This document shows positions 7,174 to 15,865 of a DNA stretch of 64,000 nt, one piece after another. The stretch covers positions 23,754 through 87,753 of the forward strand of contig NZ_CACRUY010000018.1 in the NCBI RefSeq assembly GCF_902652685.1, in the 5' to 3' direction. A program made the position numbers and the translations under genes. Every line of letters starts with the position of its first letter. Within the stretch, counting starts at the first letter, position 1. This stretch comes from Mycobacterium sp. Marseille-P9652. Its GTDB lineage: Bacteria > Actinomycetota > Actinomycetes > Mycobacteriales > Mycobacteriaceae. The notes beneath the pieces are model-generated. The model did no database searches, was not told where the DNA came from, and saw only the letters and a list, made by a program, of their open reading frames with translations.

Positions 7174-8709
7174 CGGCACCACCGCGTCGATCAGGTGCGG
7201 CCCGGCCTCGGTCAGCCCCCAGCGCAGCGCGTCGGCGAATTCCTCGGCGGTGGTGACGCGGCGCGCGGGCACGCCCATGCCCTCCGAGATCTTCACGAAG
7301 TCCATCGACGGTCGCGACAGGTCAAGCAGGTCAAGGGCTTTGGGTCCCGGAGCCGCCCCAACCCCGACGCGCTGCAGCTCGACGCGCAGAATGTCGTACG
7401 CGTTGTTGTCGTAGAGCACCGTCGTCACGTTGAGGTTCTCGCGGGCCTGCGTCCACAACCCGGAGATGGTGTACATCGCGGACCCGTCCGATTCCAGGCA
7501 GAGCACCGGGCGGTCGGGGGCGGCCACGGCGGCGCCCACCGCGGCGGGAATGCCGTAGCCGATCGCCCCGCCGGTCAGCGTCAGCCAGTCATGCGCCGGC
7601 GACCCCGCGGTTGCCCCGGGAAGCAGCAGGCCCGACGTGTTCGACTCGTCGACCACGATCGCCCCTTCGGGCAGCAACGCCCCGATCGCCGCGGCCACGG
7701 ACGCGGAAGTCAGTGCGCCCGTCGGGAGTTCGGGGCGCGACGCGGGCGCCAAGGGCGCTTCGGTCCCCGGCGCGACCTCGTCGGCCACCGTGAGGAGGGC
7801 GGCCTGCGCGCCGCTGTGCTCGGCCAGCACGTGCACCTCGCAGCCCGCCGGCACCAGGTCACTGGGCATGTCGGGGTAGGCGAAGAACGACACCGGCGAC
7901 TTCGCGCCGGCCAGGATCAGGTGCTTGGCGCCGTCGAGTTGGGCCGTGGCGGCCTCGGCGAAGTACGCGAGCCGTTCGATGGCCGGCACGCCGGCGCCGC
8001 GCTCCAGTCGCGTCGGGAACGTCTCGCACAGCAGCCGGGCGCCCGTCGCCTGCGCGATCCGCGCGGCCGCCGCCAGACCCGGGCCGCGGGTTGCGTCCCC
8101 GCCCACCAGGATCACGGTGGGTTCCCCGGAGCGCAGCACCTCCACCACGTCGAGGGCGAGCGTCGGGTCGGCCTCCGGCGGCCGCCAGGGTGGCGTGTCG
8201 GCGGGTTGCGCCCCGTCGGTCCACGAGACGTCGGCGGGCAGGATCAGCGTCGAGACCTTCAGGCCGGCCCGGCTGGCCGCGATCGCCGCGGCAGCGTCGG
8301 AGCCGACTTCGGCCGTCTCGGTCGTCCTGTGCAGCCATCCTGAGACGCTGCCGGCGAGCGCGTCGATGTCGGATTCCAGTGGGGCGTCGTATTTCTTGTG
8401 ATAGGTGGCGTGGTCGCCGACGACCACCACCATCGGCACCCGCGCGCGGCGTGCGTTGTGCAGGTTGGCCAGCCCGTTGCCCAGGCCCGGGCCCAGGTGC
8501 AGCAGGACCGCCGCCGGCCGGTCGGCGATGCGGGCGTAGCCGTCGGCCGCGCCGGTGGCGACGCCCTCGAATAGGGTGAGCACGCCGCGCATTCGGGGCA
8601 CGGAGTCCAGCGCCGCGACGAAGTGCATCTCCGATGTGCCCGGGTTGGCGAAACACACGTCGACGCCGCCGTCGACCAGGGTGTCCAGCAGGGCCTGAGC
8701 ACCGTTCAC
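7159..8709 (-). CDS. ilvX: IlvX, thiamine-diphosphate-dependent acetolactate-synthase-like enzyme
   Basis: A 516-residue protein with the domain order of ThDP enzymes: N-terminal Pyr domain (ANPGTSE; catalytic glutamate E48 in LFEGVATGAADG), central domain, and C-terminal PP domain with SDGSAMY and YDNNAY, the cofactor-binding DG...N pattern. The first glycine of the usual GDG is a serine. The substrate is unknown; a role in branched-chain amino-acid synthesis is doubtful given the steroid-gene context. Its GTG start (8709) overlaps the preceding amidohydrolase stop as GTGA, so the two are translationally coupled. Confidence 0.88.
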   Translation of the reverse strand: MNGAQALLDTLVDGGVDVCFANPGTSEMHFVAALDSVPRMRGVLTLFEGVATGAADGYARIADRPAAVLLHLGPGLGNGLANLHNARRARVPMVVVVGDHATYHKKYDAPLESDIDALAGSVSGWLHRTTETAEVGSDAAAAIAASRAGLKVSTLILPADVSWTDGAQPADTPPWRPPEADPTLALDVVEVLRSGEPTVILVGGDATRGPGLAAAARIAQATGARLLCETFPTRLERGAGVPAIERLAYFAEAATAQLDGAKHLILAGAKSPVSFFAYPDMPSDLVPAGCEVHVLAEHSGAQAALLTVADEVAPGTEAPLAPASRPELPTGALTSASVAAAIGALLPEGAIVVDESNTSGLLLPGATAGSPAHDWLTLTGGAIGYGIPAAVGAAVAAPDRPVLCLESDGSAMYTISGLWTQARENLNVTTVLYDNNAYDILRVELQRVGVGAAPGPKALDLLDLSRPSMDFVKISEGMGVPARRVTTAEEFADALRWGLTEAGPHLIDAVVPSLFG

Positions 8710-9530
8710 TTGGTTTCCTCCAGTCCGAAAACTCGCTCTGCGTTGCGGTACAGAAAGGCGTCGCGGGTCGCGTCGTCGAGCCCGAGCTCATCCAAGCCGG
8801 CGAGCGCGTGCGCGTGCGCGATCATCGGGTAGTTCGTGCCGAACAGCACCTTGCGTTGTCCCGTCGAGGTTTTCATGAACCGGACGAGCTCGTCCGGCAG
8901 CCTTCTGATCGTGTAGGCGGAGGTGTCGATGTAGACGTTCTCGTGCTTGCGCGCCACCGCGACCATCTCCTCGGTCCACGGGTAGCCGACGTGCCCGCAC
9001 ACGATCACCAACTCGGGGAAGTCGAGGGCCACCTGGTCGATGTAGGGGATCGGGCGGCCGGTCTCCGACGGCCGCAGCGGCCCGGTGTGACCGACCTGCG
9101 TGCAGAACGGCACCCGGGACTCCACGCATTGGGCGAACAGCGGGTAATAGCGACGGTCGGTGGGCGGCGCGCCCCACAGCCAGGGCACCACCCGCAGGCC
9201 CACGAAGCCCTCGGCGAGCCATCGCCGCAGTTCGCGGACGGCGTCCATCGGCCGGTCCAGATCGACGGCAGCCAGACCGGCAAATCGGTTCGGATGCAGG
9301 CGAACCCACTCGGCGACCTCGTCGTTGGACACCAGGTCCTGACCGTTCGGGCCGCGCCACGCGCTGAGCAGCCCGAAGCCGACGCCGCCGGCGTCCATGG
9401 CCGCGAGCGTGACCTCGATCGGGACGTCACCCTCGGGGATGGACCCGCCCGTCCACCGCCGCAGGGACGCCAGCATGTCGCTGCGCAGGAATCGCGCGGT
9501 CGGATGCTGCATCCACACGTCGATCGTCAT
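8706..9530 (-). CDS. Amidohydrolase-2 family (TIM-barrel) protein
   Basis: A 274-residue protein of the amidohydrolase-related family (PF04909 type). It opens with an N-terminal DVWMQHPT in place of the usual DxHxH, then has CTQVGHTG and CGHVGYPW histidine motifs, and ends with FGTNYPM and an acidic/Asn segment. Such enzymes hydrolyse or decarboxylate small carboxylated or aromatic substrates. It matches Rv3510c by position and length. It is coupled to ilvX by a 4-bp overlap and is 27 nt downstream of the fructosamine-kinase-like gene. Substrate unknown. Confidence 0.82.
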   Translation of the reverse strand: MTIDVWMQHPTARFLRSDMLASLRRWTGGSIPEGDVPIEVTLAAMDAGGVGFGLLSAWRGPNGQDLVSNDEVAEWVRLHPNRFAGLAAVDLDRPMDAVRELRRWLAEGFVGLRVVPWLWGAPPTDRRYYPLFAQCVESRVPFCTQVGHTGPLRPSETGRPIPYIDQVALDFPELVIVCGHVGYPWTEEMVAVARKHENVYIDTSAYTIRRLPDELVRFMKTSTGQRKVLFGTNYPMIAHAHALAGLDELGLDDATRDAFLYRNAERVFGLEETK

Positions 9531-9557
9531 CGCGATCGACTGTATGCCACCGTCGGA

Positions 9558-10325
9558 TCAAGCGGCCAGCGCGGCGCGGGCGGCTGTGTGCGTCTGCCGC
9601 GCGTAACCGCCGCCGAACAGCACGACGTGCGCGAGCAGCGGGAAGAGCTGGTGCAGCCCGATGCGGTCGCGCCAGCCGGGCCTCAGCGGCCGTACCCGCT
9701 CGTATCCGGCCACGACCGCCTCGTAGTGCGGGCAGCCGAACAGCGCGAGCATGGCGAGGTCGGTCTCGCGGTGGCCGGCGTGCGCGGCGGGATCGATCAG
9801 CACCACCCCGTCGGGGGTCCACATCACGTTCCCGCTCCACAGGTCGCCGTGCAGCCGCGCCGGCGGGTTGTTGTCGTCGAAATCACCTGAGCGGCAACGC
9901 TTCATGACCGACTCGATAGCGGCCCGGGTCGGGGCGTCGAGCCTGGGCGACGCCAGCTCGGCCATCGGGGCCAGCCGCTCCTCGGCGTAGAACTCGCCCC
10001 AGCTCGGGTGGGCGTTCAGCGACATCGGCAGGGGCTGCGACAGCGGCCCGAAGAACCCGGGGCCGCCCCATCCGTCGGGACCCGCGCCGAATGCCGGCGC
10101 GCCCGCGTCGTGGGTCACCGCGAGGTGCGCGCCGAACGCGCGCGCCGCCTCGGCCGTCGGGCTTACCGAGCGCAATCGCCCGAGGGTCAGGCTCGTCGCG
10201 TCGACGGCGACGACCTCGGCGCAGCGCACGCCGCCCTCGACACCGGCGAGCCAGCGCAATCCCGCTGCCTCCCAGGCGAAGTAGCCGTCCGGGGCGCCCG
10301 GGTTCTGCTTGACGAAATCGGTCAA
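9558..10325 (-). CDS. Fructosamine-kinase family (FN3K-like) protein
   Basis: A 255-residue protein with the aminoglycoside/choline-kinase-like fold of the FN3K family: HGDLWSGN at 159-166 with catalytic D161, and the metal-binding LIDP aspartate D178. FN3K-type enzymes phosphorylate sugar-amine adducts on proteins, leading to deglycation. I chose the TTG at 10325 because it starts the conserved N-terminus and overlaps the fadD19 stop, implying coupled translation. I do not recall this gene here in M. tuberculosis. Its link to sterol catabolism is unclear. Confidence 0.8.
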   Translation of the reverse strand: MTDFVKQNPGAPDGYFAWEAAGLRWLAGVEGGVRCAEVVAVDATSLTLGRLRSVSPTAEAARAFGAHLAVTHDAGAPAFGAGPDGWGGPGFFGPLSQPLPMSLNAHPSWGEFYAEERLAPMAELASPRLDAPTRAAIESVMKRCRSGDFDDNNPPARLHGDLWSGNVMWTPDGVVLIDPAAHAGHRETDLAMLALFGCPHYEAVVAGYERVRPLRPGWRDRIGLHQLFPLLAHVVLFGGGYARQTHTAARAALAA

Positions 10326-11956
10326 GCGCTCACATGGGCGGCATGCACGTCGTCCGCGGGCCTTGCCTCGGTCTGTTCCTTGGCCCAGCGGTAGTCGGGC
10401 TTGCCGGCCGGCGAGCGCTTCACCTCGTCGACGAGCCAAAGGCTGCGTGGCACTTTGTATCCCGCGATCTCCGAGCGCACGAAGCGGTCCAGTTCGGCGA
10501 GCAACGGCCGCGCGCCCGGCCGGGGCTGCACGACGGCGGCGACGTGCTGGCCGTAGCGGGGGTCGGGCACGCCGACCACCAGCGCGTCGAAGACGTCGGG
10601 ATGGCCCTTCAGCGCGGCCTCGACCTCTTCGGGGTAGATCTTCTCGCCGCCGCTGTTGATCGACACCGAGCCGCGGCCCAGCATGGTGACCGTCCCGTCC
10701 TCCTCCACCAGGGCGTAATCGCCCGGGATCGCGTACCGCACCCCGTTGAAGGTCTTGAACGTCTCGGCGGTCTTCTTCTCGTCCTTGTAGTAGCCGACGG
10801 GAATGTTGCCCTTCTTGGCGATGAGGCCGCGCACGCCCGAGCCGGGCTTGACCTCGTTGCCCTCCTCGTCGAGCACGACGGTGCGGTGGTCGATCGTCAC
10901 GCGCGGCCCGCCGCTGTGCGGCGCGTCCTTGGCGACGATGCTGGTGCCCCCGAAGCCCGTCTCCGAGGAACCGATCGAGTCGGTGATGACGCGGTTCGGC
11001 AGCAACTCGAGCAGCTTCTCCTTGATGCTCGGCGAGAACAGCGCCGCCGTGCTGGCCAACAGGAACAGCGACGAGAGGTCGTAGTCGTGGTCGCGGTCCA
11101 GTGCGTCGAGCAGCGGCCGCGCCATCGCGTCGCCGGTGAAGAACAGCAGGTTCACCTTGTGCTTGTGGATCGTGCGCCACACCTCTTCGGCGTTGAATTC
11201 CGGTGCGAGCACGGTGGTTTGGCCGGAGAAGATCGACATCCAGGTGGCCGACTGGGTGGCGCCATGGATCATGGGCGGAATCGGATAACGGATCATCGGC
11301 GGGTTGGCGGTCGCCCCCTTGGCCAGGTCGTACTCGTCCTTGACGAATTCGCCTGTGGCAAAGTCGGTTCCACCCAACAGCACCCGGTAGATGTCCTCGT
11401 GGCGCCACATGACGCCCTTCGGGAAGCCGGTGGTGCCGCCGGTGTAGAGCAGGTAGATGTCGTCGGCACTGCGCTCGCCGAAGTCGCGCTCTGGTGACCC
11501 CTGGGCGATCGCGTCGTAGAACGAGACGCCGCCGTAGCGCTGGAAGTCCTTGTCGCTGCCGTCCTCGATCACCAGGATCGTCTTGACGTTGGGGGTGTCC
11601 GGCAGGACGTTCGCCACCCGGTCGGCGTACTGGCGCTCGTGCACCAGCGCCACCATGTCGGAGTTGTCGAACAGGTAGCGAAGCTCGCCCTCGACGTAGC
11701 GGTAGTTGACGTTGACCAGGATGGCGCCCGCCTTGACGATCCCCAGCATCGCGATGACGATTTCGATGCGGTTGCGGCAGTAGATCCCGACCTTGTCGTC
11801 CTTCTTCACGCCCTGATCGATCAGGTAGTGCGCGAGGCGGTTGGCCTTCTCCTCCAATTCGGCGTAGGTCAACTTCTCGTCGCCGCAGATGAGGGCAACA
11901 CGGTCAGGCACAGCGTCGATGGCGTGCTCGGCAAGGTCGGCAATGTTCAGGGCCAC
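10322..11956 (-). CDS. fadD19: FadD19, acyl-CoA synthetase for the C26/C27 sterol side chain
   Basis: A 544-residue AMP-forming ligase with a [11 protein letters not shown] phosphate loop, a middle [11 protein letters not shown] motif, a DRHVLD-type hinge replaced by [17 protein letters not shown], and the [11 protein letters not shown]-terminal lysine. FadD19 activates the full-length (C8) steroid side chain with CoA, the entry step to side-chain beta-oxidation. The GTG at 11956 ([10 protein letters not shown]) is preferred; an upstream extension reads through the operator. The operator ends 11 bp upstream, suggesting a leaderless or nearly leaderless mRNA. Confidence 0.95.
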   Translation of the reverse strand: MALNIADLAEHAIDAVPDRVALICGDEKLTYAELEEKANRLAHYLIDQGVKKDDKVGIYCRNRIEIVIAMLGIVKAGAILVNVNYRYVEGELRYLFDNSDMVALVHERQYADRVANVLPDTPNVKTILVIEDGSDKDFQRYGGVSFYDAIAQGSPERDFGERSADDIYLLYTGGTTGFPKGVMWRHEDIYRVLLGGTDFATGEFVKDEYDLAKGATANPPMIRYPIPPMIHGATQSATWMSIFSGQTTVLAPEFNAEEVWRTIHKHKVNLLFFTGDAMARPLLDALDRDHDYDLSSLFLLASTAALFSPSIKEKLLELLPNRVITDSIGSSETGFGGTSIVAKDAPHSGGPRVTIDHRTVVLDEEGNEVKPGSGVRGLIAKKGNIPVGYYKDEKKTAETFKTFNGVRYAIPGDYALVEEDGTVTMLGRGSVSINSGGEKIYPEEVEAALKGHPDVFDALVVGVPDPRYGQHVAAVVQPRPGARPLLAELDRFVRSEIAGYKVPRSLWLVDEVKRSPAGKPDYRWAKEQTEARPADDVHAAHVSA

Positions 11957-11967
11957 GAACCCCAAAT

Positions 11968-11981
11968 TAGAACGTGTTACA
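11968..11981. promoter_or_regulatory. KstR-type operator (fadD19/echA19 divergent promoter)
   Basis: TAGAACGTGTTACA, the same 14-mer as at 2510-2523. It is 11 bp from the fadD19 GTG and 33 bp from the echA19 GTG, so one site can control both directions. Confidence 0.9.
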
Positions 11982-12014
11982 TTTCTTGACAAGTTCCAGG
12001 AGAAAGGCGGCGCC

Positions 12015-12824
12015 GTGAGCGAGTCCGAGAACCAGCCCTCAGAGGCGGATGCGCTCGTGGAGCAGCGCGGCCACACTCTGATCGTCACGCTGAACCGGCC
12101 GCACGCCCGCAACGCCCTGAGCACCGAAATGATGGAAATCATGGTGCAGGCCTGGGATCGCGTCGACAACGACGACGACATCCGCTGCTGCATCCTCACC
12201 GGGGCCGGCGGCTACTTCTGCGCCGGCATGGACCTCAAGGCGGCAACGAAACGGCCACCTGGTGAATCTTTTAAGGACGGCAGCTACGACCCGTCGCGAA
12301 TCGACGCGCTGCTCAAGGGCCGCCGCCTGACCAAGCCGTTGATCGCGGCCGTCGAGGGCCCCGCGATCGCGGGCGGCACCGAGATTTTGCAGGGCACCGA
12401 CATCCGGGTCGCCGGCGAGAGCGCCAAGTTCGGCATCTCGGAGGCCAAGTGGAGCCTGTACCCGATGGGCGGGTCGGCCGTGCGGCTGGTTCGGCAGATC
12501 CCGTACACGGTCGCATGCGACCTGCTGCTGACCGGGCGGCACATCACGGCGGCCGAGGCCAAGGAGATCGGGCTGATCGGGTATCTCGTGCCCGACGGTC
12601 AGGCCCTGACCAAGGCGCTCGAGATCGCCGAGCTGATCGAGAACAACGGACCGTTGGCCGTCCAGGCCATCCTGCGGGCGATCCGCGAGACCGAGGGTCT
12701 CAACGAGAACGACGCGTTCAAGATAGACACCCAGATCGGCATCAAGGTGTTCCTCTCCGACGACGCCAAGGAAGGGCCGCGGGCGTTCGCGGAGAAGCGC
12801 AAGCCGGAGTTCAAGAACAGGTAG
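12015..12824 (+). CDS. echA19: EchA19, enoyl-CoA hydratase of sterol side-chain degradation
   Basis: A 269-residue crotonase-fold protein with the oxyanion-hole motifs ([10 protein letters not shown] and [10 protein letters not shown]) and the catalytic-glutamate region ([11 protein letters not shown]). EchA19 hydrates steroid enoyl-CoA esters. I placed the start at the GTG at 12015 because a strong ribosome-binding sequence (aggagaaaggcgg) precedes it; the in-frame upstream extension runs back through the divergent promoter. A 62-bp palindromic element begins 16 bp after the stop. Confidence 0.93.
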   Translation: MSESENQPSEADALVEQRGHTLIVTLNRPHARNALSTEMMEIMVQAWDRVDNDDDIRCCILTGAGGYFCAGMDLKAATKRPPGESFKDGSYDPSRIDALLKGRRLTKPLIAAVEGPAIAGGTEILQGTDIRVAGESAKFGISEAKWSLYPMGGSAVRLVRQIPYTVACDLLLTGRHITAAEAKEIGLIGYLVPDGQALTKALEIAELIENNGPLAVQAILRAIRETEGLNENDAFKIDTQIGIKVFLSDDAKEGPRAFAEKRKPEFKNR

Positions 12825-12840
12825 TCGGTTCACCTTCTTG

Positions 12841-12902
12841 CGCCGAACGTGCATTCCTTGTGCATTCTCGGCCGATTTCTCGCGCTGAGTGCACGCTCGG
12901 CG
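12841..12902. repeat. 62-bp palindromic element, copy A (left of DUF559 gene 1)
   Basis: Left arm CGCCGAACGTGCATTC and right arm GAGTGCACGCTCGGCG are inverted repeats matching at 14 of 16 positions, around a 30-bp interior ending TCTCGCGCT. It has the same length and arms as the elements at 13762 and 42009. It lies between echA19 and the DUF559 gene. Confidence 0.8.
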
Positions 12903-12936
12903 AAGGTGTCGGTACCCCACGCCACACTCGGCTGCC

Positions 12937-13797
12937 ATGGAACCGTTCATCGGGAGCGAGGCCGTCGCCTCCGGCATCGTCACGCCGTACGCCCTGCGCC
13001 GGCGTTTCGTCGCGATTCATCCCGACGTCTACATACCGGCCGGTGTGGATCTCACCGCTCGATCCCGCGCCAGCGCCGCCTGGTTGTGGTCGAGGCGGCG
13101 CGGCATCGTCGCAGGGCAGTCCGCGTCGGCGTTGCACGGCGCCAAGTGGGTCGACGATCGCACACCGGCGGTCCTGCTTTACGACTATCGCCGTCCGCCG
13201 GACAACATCATCACTTGGTCGGATCGCGTGACCGAGGACGAGGTGACCTCAATTGAAGGCATCCCCGTGACCACGCCGGCGCGAACCGCCTTCGACCTCG
13301 CTTGCCGAACGCCGACGTCGACCGCGGTTGCGGCCATCGACGCGCTGTTGCGCGCAACAAAATTTGACGTGGCCGAAGCTCTTTCGCTCACCCAGCGGCG
13401 CAAGGGACATCGCCACGTCAGGCGCGCGCGGCGCGCCCTGACCCTCGTCGACGCGGGCGCCCAATCGCCTCGAGAGACCTGGCTGCGGCTGCTGGTCATC
13501 GAGGCCGGTTATCCGCGACCACGGACACAGATCCCGGTCTACGGCGAATACGGGGAACTCGTTGCCGTCCTCGACATGGGCTGGGAGGACGTCAAAATTG
13601 CGCTCGAGTACGAGGGCGACCATCATCGGATTGATCGCCGGCAATTTCGGAGAGACATCGCCCGCTTCGAGGCGCTGCCAGACCTCGGCTGGATCACGAT
13701 TCGGGTGAGCGCCGGCGACACGCAGGGCGGCATCCTGGCGCGCCTGGCCACAACTTGGGCGCGCCGAACGTGCACTCAGCGTCGAAAAACCGCGTGA
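12937..13797 (+). CDS. DUF559/Vsr-like endonuclease with AbiEi-like N-terminal domain (paralogue 1)
   Basis: A 286-residue protein. Residues 5-70 resemble the winged-helix AbiEi-like antitoxin domain (GSEAVASG, WSRRRGIVAG). The C-terminal 190-270 matches DUF559, a very-short-patch-repair/PD-(D/E)XK nuclease relative: LDMGWEDVK with D213, EYEGDHH with E224, then D240 and GWITIRV. The ATG at 12937 aligns with the paralogue at 33331-34176. The last 12 codons, including the stop, lie inside the palindromic element 13762-13823. There is no methyltransferase or toxin partner beside it. Function unknown; a repeat-associated nuclease is my inference. Confidence 0.82.
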   Translation: MEPFIGSEAVASGIVTPYALRRRFVAIHPDVYIPAGVDLTARSRASAAWLWSRRRGIVAGQSASALHGAKWVDDRTPAVLLYDYRRPPDNIITWSDRVTEDEVTSIEGIPVTTPARTAFDLACRTPTSTAVAAIDALLRATKFDVAEALSLTQRRKGHRHVRRARRALTLVDAGAQSPRETWLRLLVIEAGYPRPRTQIPVYGEYGELVAVLDMGWEDVKIALEYEGDHHRIDRRQFRRDIARFEALPDLGWITIRVSAGDTQGGILARLATTWARRTCTQRRKTA

Positions 13798-13823
13798 ATC
13801 TCGCGCTCAGTACACGCTCGACG
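13762..13823. repeat. 62-bp palindromic element, copy B (3' end of DUF559 gene 1)
   Basis: Left arm CGCCGAACGTGCACTC and right arm CAGTACACGCTCGACG match as inverted repeats at 12 of 16 positions, with a 30-bp interior ending TCTCGCGCT. It lies in the same orientation as copy A, so the nuclease gene sits between direct copies. The gene's stop codon (13795-13797) falls inside it. Confidence 0.8.
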
Positions 13824-13835
13824 ACGCAGGGGCCT

Positions 13836-15029
13836 CTAGCCCACCGGGGCGGTGGGGGTGAACACCACCGGCATGGACTCCAGGCCGCTGACGAAGTTCG
13901 CCGGGCGCAGCGGCAGATCCGCGTCCGAGGCCAGGCGCATGTCCGGAAGCCGCTGCAGAAGTCGTGACTGCATGATCGACATCTCGAGCCGGGCGAGCTG
14001 ATTGCCGAGGCAGAAGTGCGTCCCGAAGCCGAACGCGAGGTGGCTGTTGGGGTAGCGCTCGATGTCGAAGCTCTCCGGGTCCTCGAAAACCTTCTCGTCG
14101 AAGTTGGCCGACTCGAACAGCAGAATCATTTTCTCGCCCTGGTGCAGCGGGGTGCCGTGGAAATCGGTGTCCGCGGTGATCGTGCGGGCCATGTTCTTCA
14201 CCGGGGACGTCCAGCGCAGCATCTCTTCGATGGCGTTGGGCAGCAGCTTCAGGTCTTTGACCAGGCGCCGGTGCTGGTCCGGGTGCAAGAGGAGTTGCCG
14301 TGTCCCGCCGGAGAGCGTGTGCCGGGTGGTCTCGTCGCCGCCGATCAGCAGCAGCAGCACCTCGGTGACGATCTGGTGATCCTCCAGGCGTGAGCCCTCG
14401 ACCTCGGCGTGCACGAGGACGCTCACCAGATCGTCGGTCGGTTGCTCCTTGCGGGCGGCGATCATGCCCATCATGTATTCGCTGTATGCGGCGAAGGCGT
14501 CCATGGTCACCTGGACATCGGCTTCGGCCGCCGTGCTGCTCAACGCGCCGACCAGGTCATCGGACCACTTGAGGAACATCGTGCGTTCCTCCGGAAGTAC
14601 GCCCAGCATATCGCCGATGACGGCCATCGGCAGCGGGGCGGCCAGGTCCCATACGAAATCGCACGCGCCGCGCTCGCACACCGCGTCGATCAGCGTGTCA
14701 CACAGCGAAAGAATCTTGGACTCCTGGTCTTTCACGCGTTTGCGGGTGAAGCCGGAATTGACGAGCTTGCGGCGCAAGAGATGCTGCGGGTCGTCCATCT
14801 CGATCATCATCTCGACACCCGGTTGGTCCGGCCGGATGCCGCCCGCGTTCGAGAACAATTCGGGATTGCGCTCGGCGTCGATCACCGATTGATAGGTCGA
14901 GGCGGCCGCCAACCCGTTGCGGTCGCGGAACACCGGCTCGTTCTCGCGCATCCAGCGGTAGACGGCGTGGGAGTCACCGGCGTAGAAGGTGCCGTCGGTG
15001 AGGTCGACGTCCGGCCTGGTCATGGTCAT
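13836..15029 (-). CDS. cyp142: Cyp142, cytochrome P450 steroid 26-hydroxylase/oxidase
   Basis: A 397-residue P450 with the I-helix oxygen-activation motif GGDETTR, the ExxR-type segment (EEMLRWTSP region) and heme ligand C340 in FGFGTHFCLG. Cyp142 oxidises the terminal side-chain carbon of cholest-4-en-3-one, backing up Cyp125 with opposite stereochemistry. The first of two adjacent ATGs (15029) gives the family length and overlaps the preceding gene's stop as ATGA. Transcription comes from the KstR-type operator at 15832. The 3' end is 12 bp from the palindromic element 13762-13823. Confidence 0.95.
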   Translation of the reverse strand: MTMTRPDVDLTDGTFYAGDSHAVYRWMRENEPVFRDRNGLAAASTYQSVIDAERNPELFSNAGGIRPDQPGVEMMIEMDDPQHLLRRKLVNSGFTRKRVKDQESKILSLCDTLIDAVCERGACDFVWDLAAPLPMAVIGDMLGVLPEERTMFLKWSDDLVGALSSTAAEADVQVTMDAFAAYSEYMMGMIAARKEQPTDDLVSVLVHAEVEGSRLEDHQIVTEVLLLLIGGDETTRHTLSGGTRQLLLHPDQHRRLVKDLKLLPNAIEEMLRWTSPVKNMARTITADTDFHGTPLHQGEKMILLFESANFDEKVFEDPESFDIERYPNSHLAFGFGTHFCLGNQLARLEMSIMQSRLLQRLPDMRLASDADLPLRPANFVSGLESMPVVFTPTAPVG

Positions 15030-15742
15030 GAGATCTCCTTGGCGTCGCCGAACGTCATCTGTACGTGGTCCGCGGAGCTGGACACCATCGCGCGCTTCGG
15101 AAGTCCCAAGGAGGCAAGCTCTTTGGCGTAGGGGTGGTCGCCCAGCCGGACGCGCACCCCCCCGAATCGGGTGCGCACACCGTCCAACGTGAACTCGAAC
15201 GGGGTCTCGCGCGTGACGCCGTCGCGGTGCGAGTAGCTGCGCTGCTCCTGGTGGCGGGGCGCCAGCCGGAACGGCAGCCCGCGGGCGAAGTCCATGCCGA
15301 TCACCAACTGCCCGTCCACGCGGCACTCGAACCCGAACTGCCGGTCCTCGCGAACGGTGAAGTCCGCCATGACTTTCGGGTAGCCCCAGATCTTGGTTCC
15401 CGCCTCCAGCGTGAACTCCTGGTCAACGGGCAAGTGGTGGATGAAGGCGCCCGCCGACTGCAGCGCGCGCGGTCCGCTCGCGCTCGATCCCGGGGGGTTG
15501 ACCATCACGCTGGTGCCCCATTCGTAGTACTGGCCGAGGTCCCCGTCGATGTAGTGCATCAGCATGAGCACCACGACCGCGCGGCCCGGCAGGTAGCGGC
15601 AGACCCGCAGACCGCTGTAGTCGATCAGCTGCTGGGCCGCGTCGGCGTCGACCGAGAACATCGCCATGTGCTGAGTCGCCTGACGGATCCTCACCGGCAT
15701 GGTGAGCACCGTGCCCGCGATGGTGTGCTGCGAGGCAGTCAT
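15026..15742 (-). CDS. Acetoacetate-decarboxylase-like protein cotranscribed with cyp142
   Basis: A 238-residue protein resembling the acetoacetate decarboxylase family: central VNPPGSSASG, a HHLPVDQEFT stretch and IWGYPKVMAD, where K123 corresponds to the Schiff-base lysine of true decarboxylases. The second lysine, which lowers the pKa in the classical enzyme, is a valine here, so the chemistry may differ (lyase or isomerase roles are known in the superfamily). It is first in a two-gene unit with cyp142 (ATGA overlap). A homologue exists near cyp142 in M. tuberculosis as I remember it. Precise function unknown. Confidence 0.78.
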   Translation of the reverse strand: MTASQHTIAGTVLTMPVRIRQATQHMAMFSVDADAAQQLIDYSGLRVCRYLPGRAVVVLMLMHYIDGDLGQYYEWGTSVMVNPPGSSASGPRALQSAGAFIHHLPVDQEFTLEAGTKIWGYPKVMADFTVREDRQFGFECRVDGQLVIGMDFARGLPFRLAPRHQEQRSYSHRDGVTRETPFEFTLDGVRTRFGGVRVRLGDHPYAKELASLGLPKRAMVSSSADHVQMTFGDAKEIS

Positions 15743-15831
15743 TCGGTCTCCTGTCCTCGTGGCGACCCGTCCCCCAACGTGCGCGGGGGTGCCCCCGGCG
15801 CCCGGCTTCGCCGCGTTTGCGATCGCCAGAC

Positions 15832-15845
15832 TAGAACGCGTTCTA
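15832..15845. promoter_or_regulatory. KstR-type operator upstream of the decarboxylase-like gene and cyp142
   Basis: TAGAACGCGTTCTA is a perfect palindrome. It lies 90 bp before the ATG at 15742, unlike the short spacing at most other sites here. The intervening leader holds a GGGGG-tg-CCCCC hairpin (15785-15796). The site is also just past the 3' end of the oxidoreductase gene at 15866. Confidence 0.9.
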
Positions 15846-15865
15846 TTCCTCCGGCAACACCCTGG

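Noticed and set aside
11957-12199. N-terminal extension of fadD19 upstream of the GTG at 11956
   Set aside because: It runs through the divergent promoter and into echA19 antisense; the family N-terminus begins at [10 protein letters not shown].
10322-12199. A fadD18 pseudogene beside fadD19, as in M. tuberculosis
   Set aside because: Only one complete fadD19 frame is present; the adjacent downstream sequence encodes the FN3K-like protein, not a ligase fragment.
12937-13797. DUF559 gene as a classical Vsr mismatch-repair or restriction endonuclease
   Set aside because: No cytosine methyltransferase or restriction partner is nearby, and the N-terminal AbiEi-like domain is absent from Vsr.
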